A stretch of 64,000 bases of DNA from Alisma plantago-aquatica (lineage: Eukaryota > Streptophyta > Magnoliopsida > Alismatales > Alismataceae), in contig OY856409.1 of NCBI GenBank assembly GCA_963693085.1, positions 1,167,001,749 through 1,167,065,748 of the forward strand, in the 5' to 3' direction. Position 1 is the first letter of the stretch; the number at the start of each line of letters is the position of its first letter. The notes below the pieces were generated by a model. The model worked only from the letters and a program-made list of their open reading frames with translations, was not told where the DNA came from and did no database searches. The position numbers were made by a program, and so were the translations under genes. Shown here one piece after another: positions 48,618-61,127 of the stretch.

Positions 48618-48619
<2 letters not shown>
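48350..48619. mobile_element. Short element E flanked by TA arrays on both sides
   Basis: A 270-bp segment embedded in TA arrays. Between 48397 and 48458 it has three 20-21 base units of the same type as element D (aaragtaacta core). It includes a G-rich run at about 48506-48518. No inverted ends were recognised. Confidence 0.4.

Positions 48620-48677
<58 letters not shown>
48620..48677. repeat. (TA)n microsatellite
   Basis: About 29 TA units. Confidence 0.95.
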
Positions 48678-48680
<3 letters not shown>

Positions 48681-49141
48681 ACATTGTGCTCCCAAACAGA
48701 AATACAACTGAATAAATTTGAAGAAATTCAACTGTTAAGCAAGTGCAACTCAATCCAGCATACTTACAGCAAACTTCGCTTTTAAGAAAAAAAGTAAAAC
48801 AACATATTCAATAAAGACATAAAGATTTGCCTTTTTGAGATAAGAATTTGTCATTGCGATAAGAAAGTAACAAAGAGGACGATAAGCCAAAACAAGACAT
48901 TATTGTTGGTGTTGTGTGTAAAAGATAGAGAAATTAGCTATGTTTCCACACTCCCTACATCATAGGATCAGAAAACAAAGTCGTAATAAGGATCCAAGCG
49001 AGTTCATACTAGTATGAATCATGTAAGCTAAATTTTATTGGGTATATGAACAGTTTCATGGTCGTTCAGAAATTGTTAATAAGGATTAAAGAAATGAATT
49101 GAACCTTTTCCAACTGAGCACATGTACTCCCCCCCCCACAC

Positions 49142-49146
<5 letters not shown>
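48678..49146. other. A-rich segment between TA arrays, no gene seen
   Basis: About 470 bp lying between two TA arrays, like elements D and E, but without their 20-bp units and without inverted ends. It ends in a C run (49131-49139) and a CA run. Confidence 0.4.
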
Positions 49147-49206
<60 letters not shown>

Positions 49207-49226
49207 TATGTGTGCGTGTATGTACG

Positions 49227-49318
<92 letters not shown>
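49147..49318. repeat. (TA)n / TG / CT / TA / GA compound microsatellite
   Basis: TA at 49147-49198, then CACATATGTG-like sequence, CT at 49226-49249, TA to 49298 and GA at 49298-49318, abutting MITE copy C. Confidence 0.95.
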
Positions 49319-50170
<852 letters not shown>

Positions 50171-50525
50171 CATGTCAAAACTTTTGCAACAATGTGTTCT
50201 ATTAGTGGTTGAGTGAAACATTTCCTTCTTTAACTTAACACTCTTGTAGTTGTAGAACAACCTTCCTCTTTCTACGGCTCACATACTTGTTCCAGATCCA
50301 ACAAGTGGGGTTACTGTAGTACAGAGAAACCCCAGTTAGTGGGTACAACTTCTCATAAGAAGTAAACACAGATTGGGTACCACTTTGCCTAAGAAGTAAA
50401 CACAAACTACCGAAAGTGGAGAAAGCATGTCTTTTCATGACTAAATAGTAAGAAATTTGAGGGTCTCACACCCTTCATCTCAAATTTTTCATATTCCAAA
50501 AACATCATATTGGAGTCAATTTGAC
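50171..50525 (-). repeat. LTR fragment related to 35026-35529
   Basis: It shares the agtggggtt / cctaagaagta repeats and the following ggtctcacacccttcatctc stretch with the minus-strand Copia LTR at 35026. No purine tract or pol follows, so it is a fragment or decayed solo LTR. Confidence 0.5.
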
Positions 50526-50989
50526 CATAAATAAATAAAAATACATACATGCCTCACATAGAAAATTGTATATACACATACTTGTAATAATTTACAACCA
50601 AAATCCAAGTATAATATACAAAATTTGTCAAGTTATGCATACAATATTTAGGATTTTAGTTATAAACTCTCCAATCCCAAAAATATTTTTTGACTGGTTA
50701 TGCATCTTCAAAGCTAGAAAGGTGGTAGATAGCTGGGAAAGTAATGGAAAATTGTGCATATGATCTCAATTATGAACATTTGTGTTGTAGACCTAATATA
50801 AATTTGCAAAATCCAAAATGTGTACATAATTTTTTTTTCTCCTCGTTCCACATAAAATATGACCTTGCTTGATCATACTTAGAATTTGTTCTACATAATG
50901 TTCCAATCCTAGTATATTACACAGCTACTTTACTTTCTTGACCTGTCTATAACTACACGAATACACACCCTATTAAGAATAAATAATCT
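50526..50989. other. A/T-rich spacer, nothing recognised
   Basis: Only short chance ORFs; no protein or repeat motif identified. Confidence 0.5.
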
Positions 50990-52781
50990 AGGTTCAATTT
51001 GTGTCGTCCCCTCTCTAACTTGTAACCAGTGTGTTGTCCTATTTTAGGCATCTTGACTCTCTTCTAGAAACTCCGAACTTGTTAGTGCAACCTCCTATGC
51101 ACCTCGTATACAAAAATTGGTTTACTCGCATGATAATAATAAGTTGCAAATAAACGTCTCCGGGACGTATCAGATGCATGTCGAAAATCACGACGATCAT
51201 TATTCTAATTGGTGGTGATTTTTAATTGTTATGTATTGGATCCACTTCCTCAACGACGTTTGTTGCAGGTTTATATATGCTTGTTGAGGCCTTTGCGCGC
51301 GTTGGCACGGTTCATTATTGTGCTTTTATTATTTCACCCAATCATGCGTGCAACTCCTATCATTGTAGGATCGTTTAGCTTGTATACATCTTACGACCTT
51401 CAAACAATTCAACCCATCTACATTCGGGGCTAATAATATCCGATTTTGCTACTGTCGTTTCATTACTATCGGTTTAGACGCCTTTCTTTTTATCAAAACA
51501 CATCATTTGATCTAAATCTGTCCTCCATTTATGCCCAAGATAAAGTTCCCACTTATATTCCGAGTGCCGCACGAGGACAACCAACTAAATAATCTATTTT
51601 GCTCCTTAAAGGCTACAACTCCACTCCTAACATCTTTCAATAGACACCCTTCTTTTCACTTCAATCAATGCACAAATTAGATATCTTTGACGGCGTGTCT
51701 TCATGCATATGCAGGCGTGCAAACAGTTTGCCTAGTGAATTTTCGTGCTTCCATGAAACAGTGTCTATTATTGCGACCCAACCGAGGCGTCATCTTTCTA
51801 ACTTCCTGAACCCCAGATTGCGTCCGCATTCCAGTCAAAGATTCAATGTTGAACACCATGATCAAAACCGTGCAGGGTGCATCTTTACGTTCAATCATAG
51901 TCGCCACCCTATTCACCTTTGATTGCTTTGCCGTCCTTTAATTCTCCTTTGGATCAGTTATCATGCGATGTGACGTTTTATAAGGGACTTTGGACTCTTT
52001 TTCCCTCTGCTGAGAAAGATTGTCTGCCAGTGGAAGGTGTCCTAGCCTACATAATCTACTAATCATTTTGTTCGGTATCGGCTCCTTCCAACACCTCATC
52101 AATTGTATACCGTTAGTTGTCAGTGCCTGGGCCTCTTCATTCGAACACAATTTTTCGCTCTTTACGTTATAGCATTTTCGTCCGGCTCAGATTTACTAAC
52201 AAATGATACATTTGCTACGGCAAGAGACGGCTTTGGTAGCAACATCGTTCCAATTTGTTTAGATTGCCCCGTTTCCATTTGATAATACCTCTCCTCTTGT
52301 GTTAGAATCAGAGACAGCTTGGAGGGATACTTCTGTAAGGATTTTCACTCTTAAAGGTTACACAAGAGTTTAAGACAGCTAATCATTGAGAGCCGACGAG
52401 ACCAATTTAAGTAACAACTTTGCCATTGATCAAAAAGATTGCTCGATATCACAACTAATCTTATACCCTACTTCCAAATTGAGCAGGGAAGGAATTAATG
52501 CCAGGTTTTCGTAAGAAAGGCATTATGTTCCTTGGAAAGCGACTTAGTGAACTGTGAGCATATCAACAGGTTGCATAGCAGAGGGAATGAACTCTGTCTC
52601 CAGCTGACAAGGGCCTAACGGACCAGTGACAACGAAGATGGATATGCCTAGTTTGGGCTTGACGTACGTGATTGATGCTGAGATGAAGAGGTCCCAGATC
52701 ATCAGATTAGATAATGGAAGAAGATGTCTAAGATGCGCACACACATTTCATCAAGGAAAGACGGGGCAACTCTTTTGTTTT
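50990..52781. other. CpG-retaining segment of unknown origin
   Basis: Compared with the flanking DNA this 1.8-kb stretch is visibly richer in CpG (for example around 51150-51200, 51290-51310 and 51690-51850) and lacks A/T-rich decay. Open stretches exist on both strands (51668-51922 plus, 51701-51916 minus, 52544-52744 minus), but none has a recognised domain. It could be recent organelle-derived DNA, a gene fragment or an unmethylated region. I cannot tell which. Confidence 0.35.
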
Positions 52782-53372
52782 TGAAGTCAATTACCCGTAT
52801 TCTCGAGATTTGCAGAAGCTTCAAGTCCAAGAGAAACGTCACACGCCCAAGCATGTACAACAAAAATTGCAACGGTCCACGTTGACAAAGTCAATAACTA
52901 CAAAATAAATAATCAAGCAGAGAACATGATTGACAAAGAAGACTGTAAAATTCTATTAAGCAACTTCAAGAAGATTACAAGGATTGTCGCTCCCTCACAA
53001 TCTCATGCCCACAATAGAATCACGTAACACACTCTCATTCTCTCCTCTCTTTGGCAATCCTTTGTTGCTTCGAGTCTTTGTCACACGATGTTGTCATACG
53101 TTGACACACCTGAAGTTACCACATATTGGAACCCCATACATCGGCGCATCGTGTTCCAACGGTGTCTACCCCTATTTATATAAAGAGAGACTCCCAATTA
53201 GAAAGTACAAGATGATACAACTATAGACCTATTCTATAGGGATTAGGAAACGACAATACAAAAGGATAAGAAAATAATGTCTTGAACTCCAAGTCTAACA
53301 TTAATTTGTACTTTCTAAATATTGTTAGATATTATTTCTTATCTAGTTAGGATAAGAGACAAAATCCTAACA
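52782..53372 (-). repeat. 3' LTR (by minus orientation) of the small Copia element
   Basis: It aligns with 54146-54714 from gcccaagcat onward (52846 ff.), including the block attgtcgctccctcacaa and the TATA-like tatttatataaag. The first 60 bases differ by indels. Confidence 0.75.
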
Positions 53373-53974
53373 ATCTTCATCTTGTATCTTATCCGCTGAA
53401 GTTTCTCCTCCAAGAAGTCTGCTCACGTTCTTCTTCTATGCCTCTGTCCTTAGAAGTTAATTTTGTTTCCAGAAGTGTATCACCATGCACACCTACATGG
53501 AATGTATGTCCAGACATGATTGCCTGGACCCTTCATGTAAGAGCTTCTCATGTTGTACAGTTTGAGAAACTGCACCGGCTCCACCTGCAGTTGAAAAAAT
53601 GGCATCCTTCGCACCTTTGGCCCCCATGCCATAGGGTTGTGCCTTTTTTTAGTCATGCCCACTCGAAGACACCAAGTAGTCGGCCCAACCACAACTTCCT
53701 CTTTCCAATTGTTGACAATTTCGCATCTGCACATGTTGAAAATTTGCAACTGAGTTTGTAGTCTCGTACCAGACTTCCCGTGAGAGTTGAATACATGTAG
53801 CAATCTTCGGGTTCATGACGCCCGCTAGACATGTTACTAGTTCATCTCTGCCTCCCATGTTGGTAGACCTCTCATCACCCGCTCCTCTTATGGTTAGAAA
53901 AATCCAATGTGTCGATAGAACCAGGTAGCATCCATTGTCGCTTGCTCCTTGCAAGTGAATTGCATGACTCCACC

Positions 53975-54085
53975 TCACGTTGATATTTCACAACACGTGG
54001 ATTCGCTCCTGCCTGGTTGCATAATAATGTTGCCATCAAGATTTACTATTGGTTGGTCCCCAACGGTAGTTGTCGGCGTCGTCAT
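53975..54085 (-). CDS. Short ORF after the primer site, gag-start-like (36 aa)
   Basis: On the minus strand ATG at 54085 opens 36 codons, beginning MTTPTTTVGDQPIV and continuing with NLDGNIIMQPGRSES to a TGA. It starts about 48 bp inside the primer site, where Copia gag starts. The composition resembles the N-terminal tail of a Copia gag, but no UBN2-type core is visible before the stop. In other frames, 53480-53803 and 53649-53978 stay open, suggesting frameshifted continuation. It is probably a relic; function unknown. Confidence 0.35.
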   Translation of the reverse strand: MTTPTTTVGDQPIVNLDGNIIMQPGRSESTCCEIST

Positions 54086-54132
54086 GCTTTTTTATGTCCC
54101 TGATGCTTTCTGATCGACGTGCATGAACACTA

Positions 54133-54143
54133 CTTTGATACCA
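54133..54143 (-). other. Primer binding site of the small Copia element
   Basis: The minus strand reads TGGTATCAAAG two bases inside the LTR, a one-base variant of the iMet site. Confidence 0.8.
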
Positions 54144-54145
54144 CT

Positions 54146-54714
54146 TGAAGAATTTTGTGGAATCTGCAAGCCAAAAAATGCCACACGAGATACAGCCCAA
54201 GCATCAACAACAAAAGCTATGACGGCCCACGTCGACAAAGCCAATAACCACAAAATAAATAACTAAGCAGAGAACATGATTGACGAAGAAGACCGCAAAA
54301 TTCTATTAGGTAACCTCAAGAAGATGACAAAGATTGTCGCTCCCTCACAATCCCATGCCCACAATAGAGTCATGTAACCCACTCTCATTCTCTCCCCTCT
54401 TTGTCTATCATTTGTGGCTCTTCGTCTTTGACACATGATGTTGTTCTATATTGGCACACTCGAAGTTACCACACGTTGGAACCCCACACATCGGCACACC
54501 ATGTTCCAACGGTGTCTACCCCCTATTTATATAAAGAGGGACTCCCAATTAGAATGTACGAGAGGATACAACTATTATATAGGGATTAGGAAAAGATAAT
54601 ACAAAAGGATAAGGAAATATGTCTTGGACTCCAAGTCTATCATTAATTTGCACTTTTCAAATATTGTTAGATATTATTTCTTATCCAATTAGGATAAGAG
54701 ACAAAATCCTAACA
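54146..54714 (-). repeat. 5' LTR (by minus orientation) of the small Copia element
   Basis: It runs TGAAGAATTT to CCTAACA on plus; 569 bp. It carries the TATA-like tatttatataaag at about 54523, on the plus strand, which is not the expected promoter side. Confidence 0.75.
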
Positions 54715-55194
54715 TATTCAACCTAGTCATTGAATTGGAAATGGAAGCTAACATTATGCATTCCATCTTAGAGCTTCATTTGTCGATTGTGGGTTGTTTT
54801 TGGGATAAATTATGGATAGAATGTCTACAAGAAATGTGCAATACCCATTGGTTGATCTCCAACTCAGTAGGCAACCAGCCCTATCTAATTCATGATAGGA
54901 ATGTGAGAAATGACGGATGGCATAACTTCAACTTATAGGGTTTTTGATGCCAAATGTATTGTGTGGGTTCTTGGAGTTGAAACTTGTGCTATTGAAATGT
55001 AACCCTAAACTAGAATATTATAGGTCTTCTTATGTGTTTCTGATACTCCAGACATGGTTTGAGATCTAAACTTGAGATTTTAGTGGGCAGCTGAGAATAA
55101 CTACATACATAATCATGACGGATATCTTTTGGTGAATCATATTATGAGCTTATGAAGTCAAGTATTAAATTGAAGGGTTATGTGGATTCATATG
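54715..55194. other. Unassigned sequence between two elements
   Basis: An open stretch at 54735-54938 (67 codons) has no recognised domain. The first 735 bp of the next element's LTR are missing, so this may be the DNA left by that truncation. Confidence 0.4.
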
Positions 55195-56883
55195 ACTTAA
55201 TGGTTGCCCCTTCTTTAGTTGGCCCAGCCCCCACCCTAAGCAACCAGTCTCCATAGTGACTACTCCATATGGATCAGAAAGAATCCCTAGTCTTCAAGAG
55301 AACCTCTGTTGCCACCAATTTATTTAGAGATGACCCCATGTAGCACTGTGGATTTGATCTTCTCTAGCAAAGACAACAACTCCTTTCCAGTACCATAATA
55401 TACTTCTACACAATTAATCATCATCATGGTATGATTCCTTACTCCTGAATGTACCTTTTACATGTACCTTGAGCCATTAGCTTTTATCCTAGCTAGTAGC
55501 TTAAACCTTAGGCTTAGGACCTCCAGAATCAAGGTGGTTGGATCTCTCTAAAGCATTCCCTTTCCATAACATGTAAAACTCTTTCGTACTTTAAACTACA
55601 ACTTGCCTACCCCTGAATTCCCTCTTGATGTGATAAATCCAATTTTTGAGAGAGCGCCTTTGTTTCCAAGGAACCAGTTTGGTGCTTTGAGAATTTGAAG
55701 TGTTGGTATGCATTGTTGTTACTTATTTGTCTTTGTATTTCCTTCAAAAACTCTTTGGGTGTGTCGCTTTATAATGGTTCTCCCTCTCAGTTTTTGCATT
55801 TTTTTCCAACTTGTCAGTCATGGTGAGAGATAACTTCTTCACTTCTAATCATCATCCAACCACTAGAATGGGTCTCTGAGATTGACATTTCATGTGGATT
55901 TTGATGTTTCCTTTTTCCATTTATTTCTTTGACTAGATTTGAGCCTTCGATCTTGATTTGTCATTGGTCAAGTCCTTACTTTGTGAAGGTGAAGAGGATG
56001 AACATGTTGTGTATCATTTTCCCTGTGTTGACCCTAGTTTGTTCATTATGTTTCCACATTGTTATGGGTAGAAGCGGAATTTTCACATGTGTCTGATTCA
56101 ATAAAGCCTCATGGATTTTAATATTGTTTTATATGTTATATATTGTTTAATGTTTATTCTTTGAAATGAAATATTATGAATCACTACCATATCAATGAAT
56201 CAAGAAATTAGGATAATCATGTTTAATGAATTAAGAAATCATGTTATGGTAATATAGTCCTCCACATAATGTTATGTAAACCTTAACTGGACTTATGATC
56301 TATGTTGAAGAAAATATGTGAACCTTAGATAAGTTGTAACTAGCCTTATGAGAATTGTAGCTGCAGTTAAGAGAGTGACTATGTTAAATTAAGATAAAAT
56401 AGACATGTTCATGTAATCATGTCAATTTACTTAAGTTTCCAAGTAGTCATGTTAAGTAATTGTTATTCAAGTTATTTTAATCTCATTTCAAGTACACGCT
56501 ATTTCATGTATAACTACTTAGTGCCCCTCATATGATTTATTTTTCTTTGCATGGTTGGGGATGAGATGTCCGCATTTGAGGAAAAGGAGAAGTAGAGACA
56601 CATACTTTAGCTCATGAAAGTTACCAGATCCTACCTAATGGGGTGCCATTCAAGATAGTTATAATATTCCTTTTTCATCATGTTATATAGGAGTTTCTTG
56701 TTTAAACTCTCTTATGTAAACTTTGAGCCCCTTGTTTATGACAAGTAATAAAGTGCATTGTAGTTTATTTTATTCTAAGGAATTTGCTTAGTTAATGATA
56801 TCATTTTAGGATTTTTCATCTTGTCCAATATATGAAAATGCTTCCACTAATCTTGTGTTGGTACTAGAAAGGAGGTCATGAGA
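55195..56883 (+). repeat. Truncated 5' LTR of the gag-only Gypsy element
   Basis: It matches 58985-61127 in order: tagttggc, agaatccctagt, gacaacaactccttt, actctttgggtg, agagataacttcttcac, gaatcaagaaat, tcaatttacttaagtttcc, ggagtttcttgtttaaact and ccaatatatgaaaatgctt. The stretch 58253-58985 has no counterpart here. Confidence 0.78.
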
Positions 56884-56887
56884 AAAG

Positions 56888-56899
56888 TGGTATAAGATC
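56888..56899 (+). other. Decayed primer binding site
   Basis: tggtataagatc is TGGTATCAGAGC with two or three changes, four bases after the LTR end. Confidence 0.55.
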
Positions 56900-57180
56900 A
56901 AATCCTAGAATGTCCACATAGTAAAATCCTATCTTTGAAATGCATGGTAATATAAACATCTCTCTTCCCTTTCATATGGTTGCTAAGATTCCTCCTGATA
57001 AGGGCAAGGCCCCTTTTGATTTTGATGAGAAAATCTTATCTTCCAACAAAGAGTAGCATATTGATATTCTTGTTAGGATCAACCCCTCAGTCTCATGTGA
57101 CATGTTGGTTAGGGTGTCGGTCAATATTGTTGGAGGTATGAGTGATACCCACCCAAGTAGACATGAGGCATTCTAGTTGA

Positions 57181-57985
57181 CTTGCTCAAGATCAAGCCAG
57201 AGATCTTTCTTGGAGATGAGGAGTTAGATGTTATCGAGAAGGTTGAGGCATGGCTTTGCAAAATGGAGAACTATTTTCATGACTGAGGTTGGTCTATGGA
57301 CTCCCCTATTAGGTTTAAGACACATATGACATAGCGGACTGCAAGTGACTAGTGAGAGAACTTCTATGGTGAGTGTTGAGCCCCTCACTTGGACTAAGTT
57401 TGTGACTGTCTTCATAGAATGCTACATTTTATAGGCTATGCTCGACAAGGAGGAGGAGTGGCTCAGTCTTCGATAGCATGAAGACATGACAGTAACACAG
57501 TATTCCATGTGTTTTTGTAGCCTTTATAGGCATGGGCTTACTGAGCCATGCCTCACCAAGAAGTTTTATGGTTTGCAAGATGATATTAATCATGCTCTTA
57601 CTGGATGAGGCCACATGTCAGTGTAGGAGGCCCTTGATGTTGCTCCAGAACTCGAGGACCATCCCGGTAGGTCTTGGAACAAGGACTCTAGTGGTGAGAA
57701 CAACACCACCACCGAGATCATCACCACTAATAGGGTAACTATAATTTCCTGAACAATCAGGACCACCACCACAATGATCATAGGAATTTTAAGGCTCTTG
57801 AGGATCCTCTAGCAAGAGACACATGGCCTTAGTGTGGCAAGACCCATGCAAGTTCGTGCAGACTATGCTTAGGAGTTTTCTTTTACTATGGGTTAGAAGG
57901 GCACTACAGAGACAATTGCCCCAAGTTAGCTACAAGAAGGGTGTAGGTCAGAATCTTAATCCATCTCCCCAAATAGAAGGCAAGC
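57181..57985 (+). pseudogene. Ty3/Gypsy gag remnant with degraded zinc knuckle
   Basis: In plus frames the words KVEAWLCKMENYF, PLTWTKFVTVF, EEEWLSLR and MTVTQYS follow the order of the plant Gypsy gag domain (family: WL..ie..f, ltW..F...F, .EF..L.QG.mtV.eY...F). At about 57880-57925 FYYGLEGHYRDNCPK is a CCHC knuckle in which both leading Cys are lost (one is Tyr, a likely TGT to TAT change). A His- and Asn-rich stretch near 57700-57780 precedes it. Gag would package element RNA. Stops and shifts break the frame repeatedly. Confidence 0.78.
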
Positions 57986-58239
57986 TAGTATTTTTCCCAT
58001 GTTGGAATATGAAGGTGTGATTTAGTTTCCAAGTTCTAGCAGTATCCTACGAACGTGTAAGCTTTATTGATCATGTTAGATATAATGTATCGGTTATCCA
58101 TGTAAATGATGTGTCATGAATATGCTATGCAGACCTAGAAATGTTTTGACATGATTAAGATGTAGTGTGTAGATATGTGAAACCCTAACGTGGGTAGTGA
58201 CTTAAAGGGACAATAAAATTTCAAGGATGAAATTTCTAT

Positions 58240-58252
58240 AAGGAGGGTAGAG
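58240..58252 (+). other. Polypurine tract of the gag-only Gypsy element
   Basis: aaggagggtagag before tataacaacc; an LTR start TG has become TA. Confidence 0.8.
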
Positions 58253-61127
58253 TATAACAACCAAAAACCTTAATATAAGAAATAAATCAAATTTCAAAAC
58301 CATATCATAGAAAGAATTAAGCTAAATAATGTAAAACACATATGACTCATATGCATGATGAATCAACACCAATTATAGCACTAATTATTCAATGATGGAT
58401 AGTTACAATTCAAATAGAATTTGAGCCCACATTTCTATACATTATGTTCCCTTGATCCAGATATCAATATTGTAATGGGATATTATGGCTTCCCTTAAAT
58501 TTTTATAGTCCGACTCCTTTTCAATCAGTATTAATTCACTAATTACCCTAAGTACCCAATAACATAAATCATGTGATTCTTATCTCAAATCTAAAATCTA
58601 ATTATATATTTGAATTTCATGTTTTTGTTTTAAAAAACATCATAAATTCACTTAAATCATACAGCTCTAGCCATGTAAATTGATGATAGGGAGAAAATAA
58701 TATAGAAATCACATTATCCAAGTTAAGTATCTAACAATTAAATCCAATGATTCCCATCATACAAAACATAGTATTTTGGAACCGTTAGATCATGATCAAT
58801 CACTTTATACTTTGTCTCCCTCCTCCTTTCTTTCCGTGTCGAGGACCAATTTCTAGAAACACTTTTTGTCAATCCCTCTCTCTCCATGTTCCTCTAGAAC
58901 TTCCTATTTTCTCTCCACCATTGTCTTTGAAGGGTTTTTCTACATCCAACAACCCCTAAGTCGAGCCATATCTCTTTCCAACACAAAGACACCCAATTCT
59001 CCTTCTTGTTTAGTTGGCGCATCTTCCACTTCCATGCGACCAGACACTGCGTCACAACTATTCAAATTAGTAAAGGAAGAATCCCTAGTCCCTGAGATAG
59101 CCTCCACCATTTCATAAATATTTGAAGACAACCCAATGCAGCATCACATATTCAATCTTCTTTGGTAGAGACAACAACTCCTTTCTAGTATCATCGTGCA
59201 CTTCAACTCAATTGTCCCTGTCATAAACTTCATTTCTCTTAAATATGCCCTTTATATGTTTTGAGCTATAAGCTTTAGCATAGCTAGTAACCCAAACTCA
59301 AGACTTAGGAACACCTGCAGCGAGTTGGATGAACCACTTCGATGGTCATTCCCTTATGAAAACAATGTCAAACTTCTCAAGACTTTCAACTACAACTTTT
59401 CATGTCCTAGAATTTCCTCTTGCTAGGCTACAACTCCAAATCCAATTTCTCATAGCACATATCTATTTTTTATGAACTTCTTTGGTGCTTTGAGAGTTTT
59501 AATTGTTGGTATGATATGCATTGTTGTTACTTCTTGAGCTTTGTATTGCCTTCATGAACTCTTTGGGTGAGTCACTTTGCATTCTCTTTCGCATAGTTTT
59601 TGCATTCTATCCAACTTACCATCCATTGTGAGAGACAACTTCTTCACCTCATACCACCATCGAACCACTACAATGGGTCTCTGATAATAAAACCTTAGGT
59701 GGATTTCTATGTTGCCTTCTTCTAGTTCTTTCTTTCTCTATGTTTAAGCCTTCAATCTTGATTTATCGTTGGTCGAATCCTTACTTCATGAAGGTGAAAA
59801 GAATGAACATGTTGTGTGTCATTTTCTCTATGTTTCCCTACCTTGTTCATTATTTTGTCAAATTCTTATGGGCAGAAGTGGAACTTTTGCACGCATCTGA
59901 TTCAACAAAGGTGTGTCATTATAAATGAGATCTTGATGATATTTTCCCTATCATGCATAAGACCAAAAAACAACTCCAAGTGCACGTCAGTATGAGTACT
60001 TTTATTTCCCAGATTTCTAGAAAATTATTATAAATGATTTTTCTCACCCTCTGATTGGTCCAAAATTTTGAAAACCCGATTCGAACTACTCTGGAAAACT
60101 TTGTGCAAGTACTCATTAGAATGGTCTTGAGAAAAGGGACCTACCAGACCTATAACCAAATCATGTTTCCTTACTCAGTTTTGCTACTTTAATTAAGAAC
60201 AATATATCATGTTTTGGTGAACTGTACATGTTAATAAGTGCAATTAATACATGTGATGTATTAACCATGATAATTTGGGTTGAATTATAAATCAAGACAT
60301 CACTAGTATCTCTCCTTTGGCCCAGGTGAGTGGGTCATGTGCAATGAGTATATGTTTAGGGTTTAGGGTTTATATTATTCACTTATTTATTCCAAATGTC
60401 TCATCTAAGGTAAAAGTACATTAGTACTTATTATATGCTAATGAAAAGTCATGCACATGATATGAGTGATCTTTTATGTTATTTTGATGTTTATTCTTTC
60501 AGACAAAATATTATGTATCATGGCTACGTTAATGAATCAAGAAATACGTATAATCATGTTCAATGATAAAAGAAATCATTTTATGTTAACATAGTCCTCT
60601 CAAACATATTATGTGAGCCTAATCCAGCCTTGTGAGCCTTGTGGGTGCAATTATGTGAGCATTAACCGAACTAGTGGAGCCCTAGCCGATCCTATGAGCA
60701 CTGTGGGTTCAATTAGGAGAGTGACCATATTAACTTAGGAAAAAAATATACATTTTCATGTAATCATGTCAATTTACTTAAGTTTCCAAGTAATAAATTT
60801 AATCATGTATTAAGTTATTTTTATGTCATTTTATGTATAAGATATCTCATGTTTAATTATTCAGTACCCATCACATGTTTTAAATTTATTTTCATTGTTG
60901 GGGATGAGATGTCTACAAATGAGAAGGAGATGTTGGAGTTTCTTGTTTAAACTCTCTTTATGTTGGACTTAGAGTCCTTTTTATGGAATGATTAAAGTAC
61001 ATTGTTATTTATTTTATTATATGGATTTTTATTATTTAATTATATCATTCCACAATTTGTCATGATCTCCAATATATGAAAATGCTTCCGCTAGGTTTAC
61101 CATTGTATTAAAAAGAAGGTCTTGACA
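58253..61127 (+). repeat. 3' LTR of the gag-only Gypsy element
   Basis: From tataacaacc to cttgaca, 2,875 bp. Several short open stretches (58866-59117, 59740-59928) show no domain. Confidence 0.75.

Larger units (their letters stand above)
52782..54714 (-). mobile_element. Small non-autonomous Copia-type LTR element
   Basis: Two LTRs (52782-53372 and 54146-54714, both ending cctaaca on plus) flank only 773 bp. A Met-tRNA-like primer site lies at 54133-54143 on the minus strand, and a purine tract (minus strand aagatgaagatt) adjoins 53372. There is no room for pol. The LTRs are 591 and 569 bp with several indels. Flanks gtttt and tattc do not match, so the outer left end or the duplication is uncertain. 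At about 1.9 kb it is slightly larger than classical TRIMs. Confidence 0.75.
55195..61127 (+). mobile_element. Gypsy-type element with gag only, 5' LTR truncated
   Basis: The 5' LTR copy (55195-56883) aligns with the right three quarters of the 3' LTR (58253-61127, 2,875 bp). Between them are a decayed primer site, gag, then the Gypsy 3' signature ttcaaggatgaaattt and a purine tract. No protease, RT or integrase is present in the 1.37-kb internal part. Its LTRs are strongly diverged by eye, so it is old. Confidence 0.78.

Noticed and set aside
52544..52744. Minus-strand open stretch with ITYVKPKLG and later IPSAMQ words, loosely like a mitochondrial ATP synthase small subunit
   Set aside because: Only two short word matches, with no continuous similarity and no start or splice context. 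Treated as chance.
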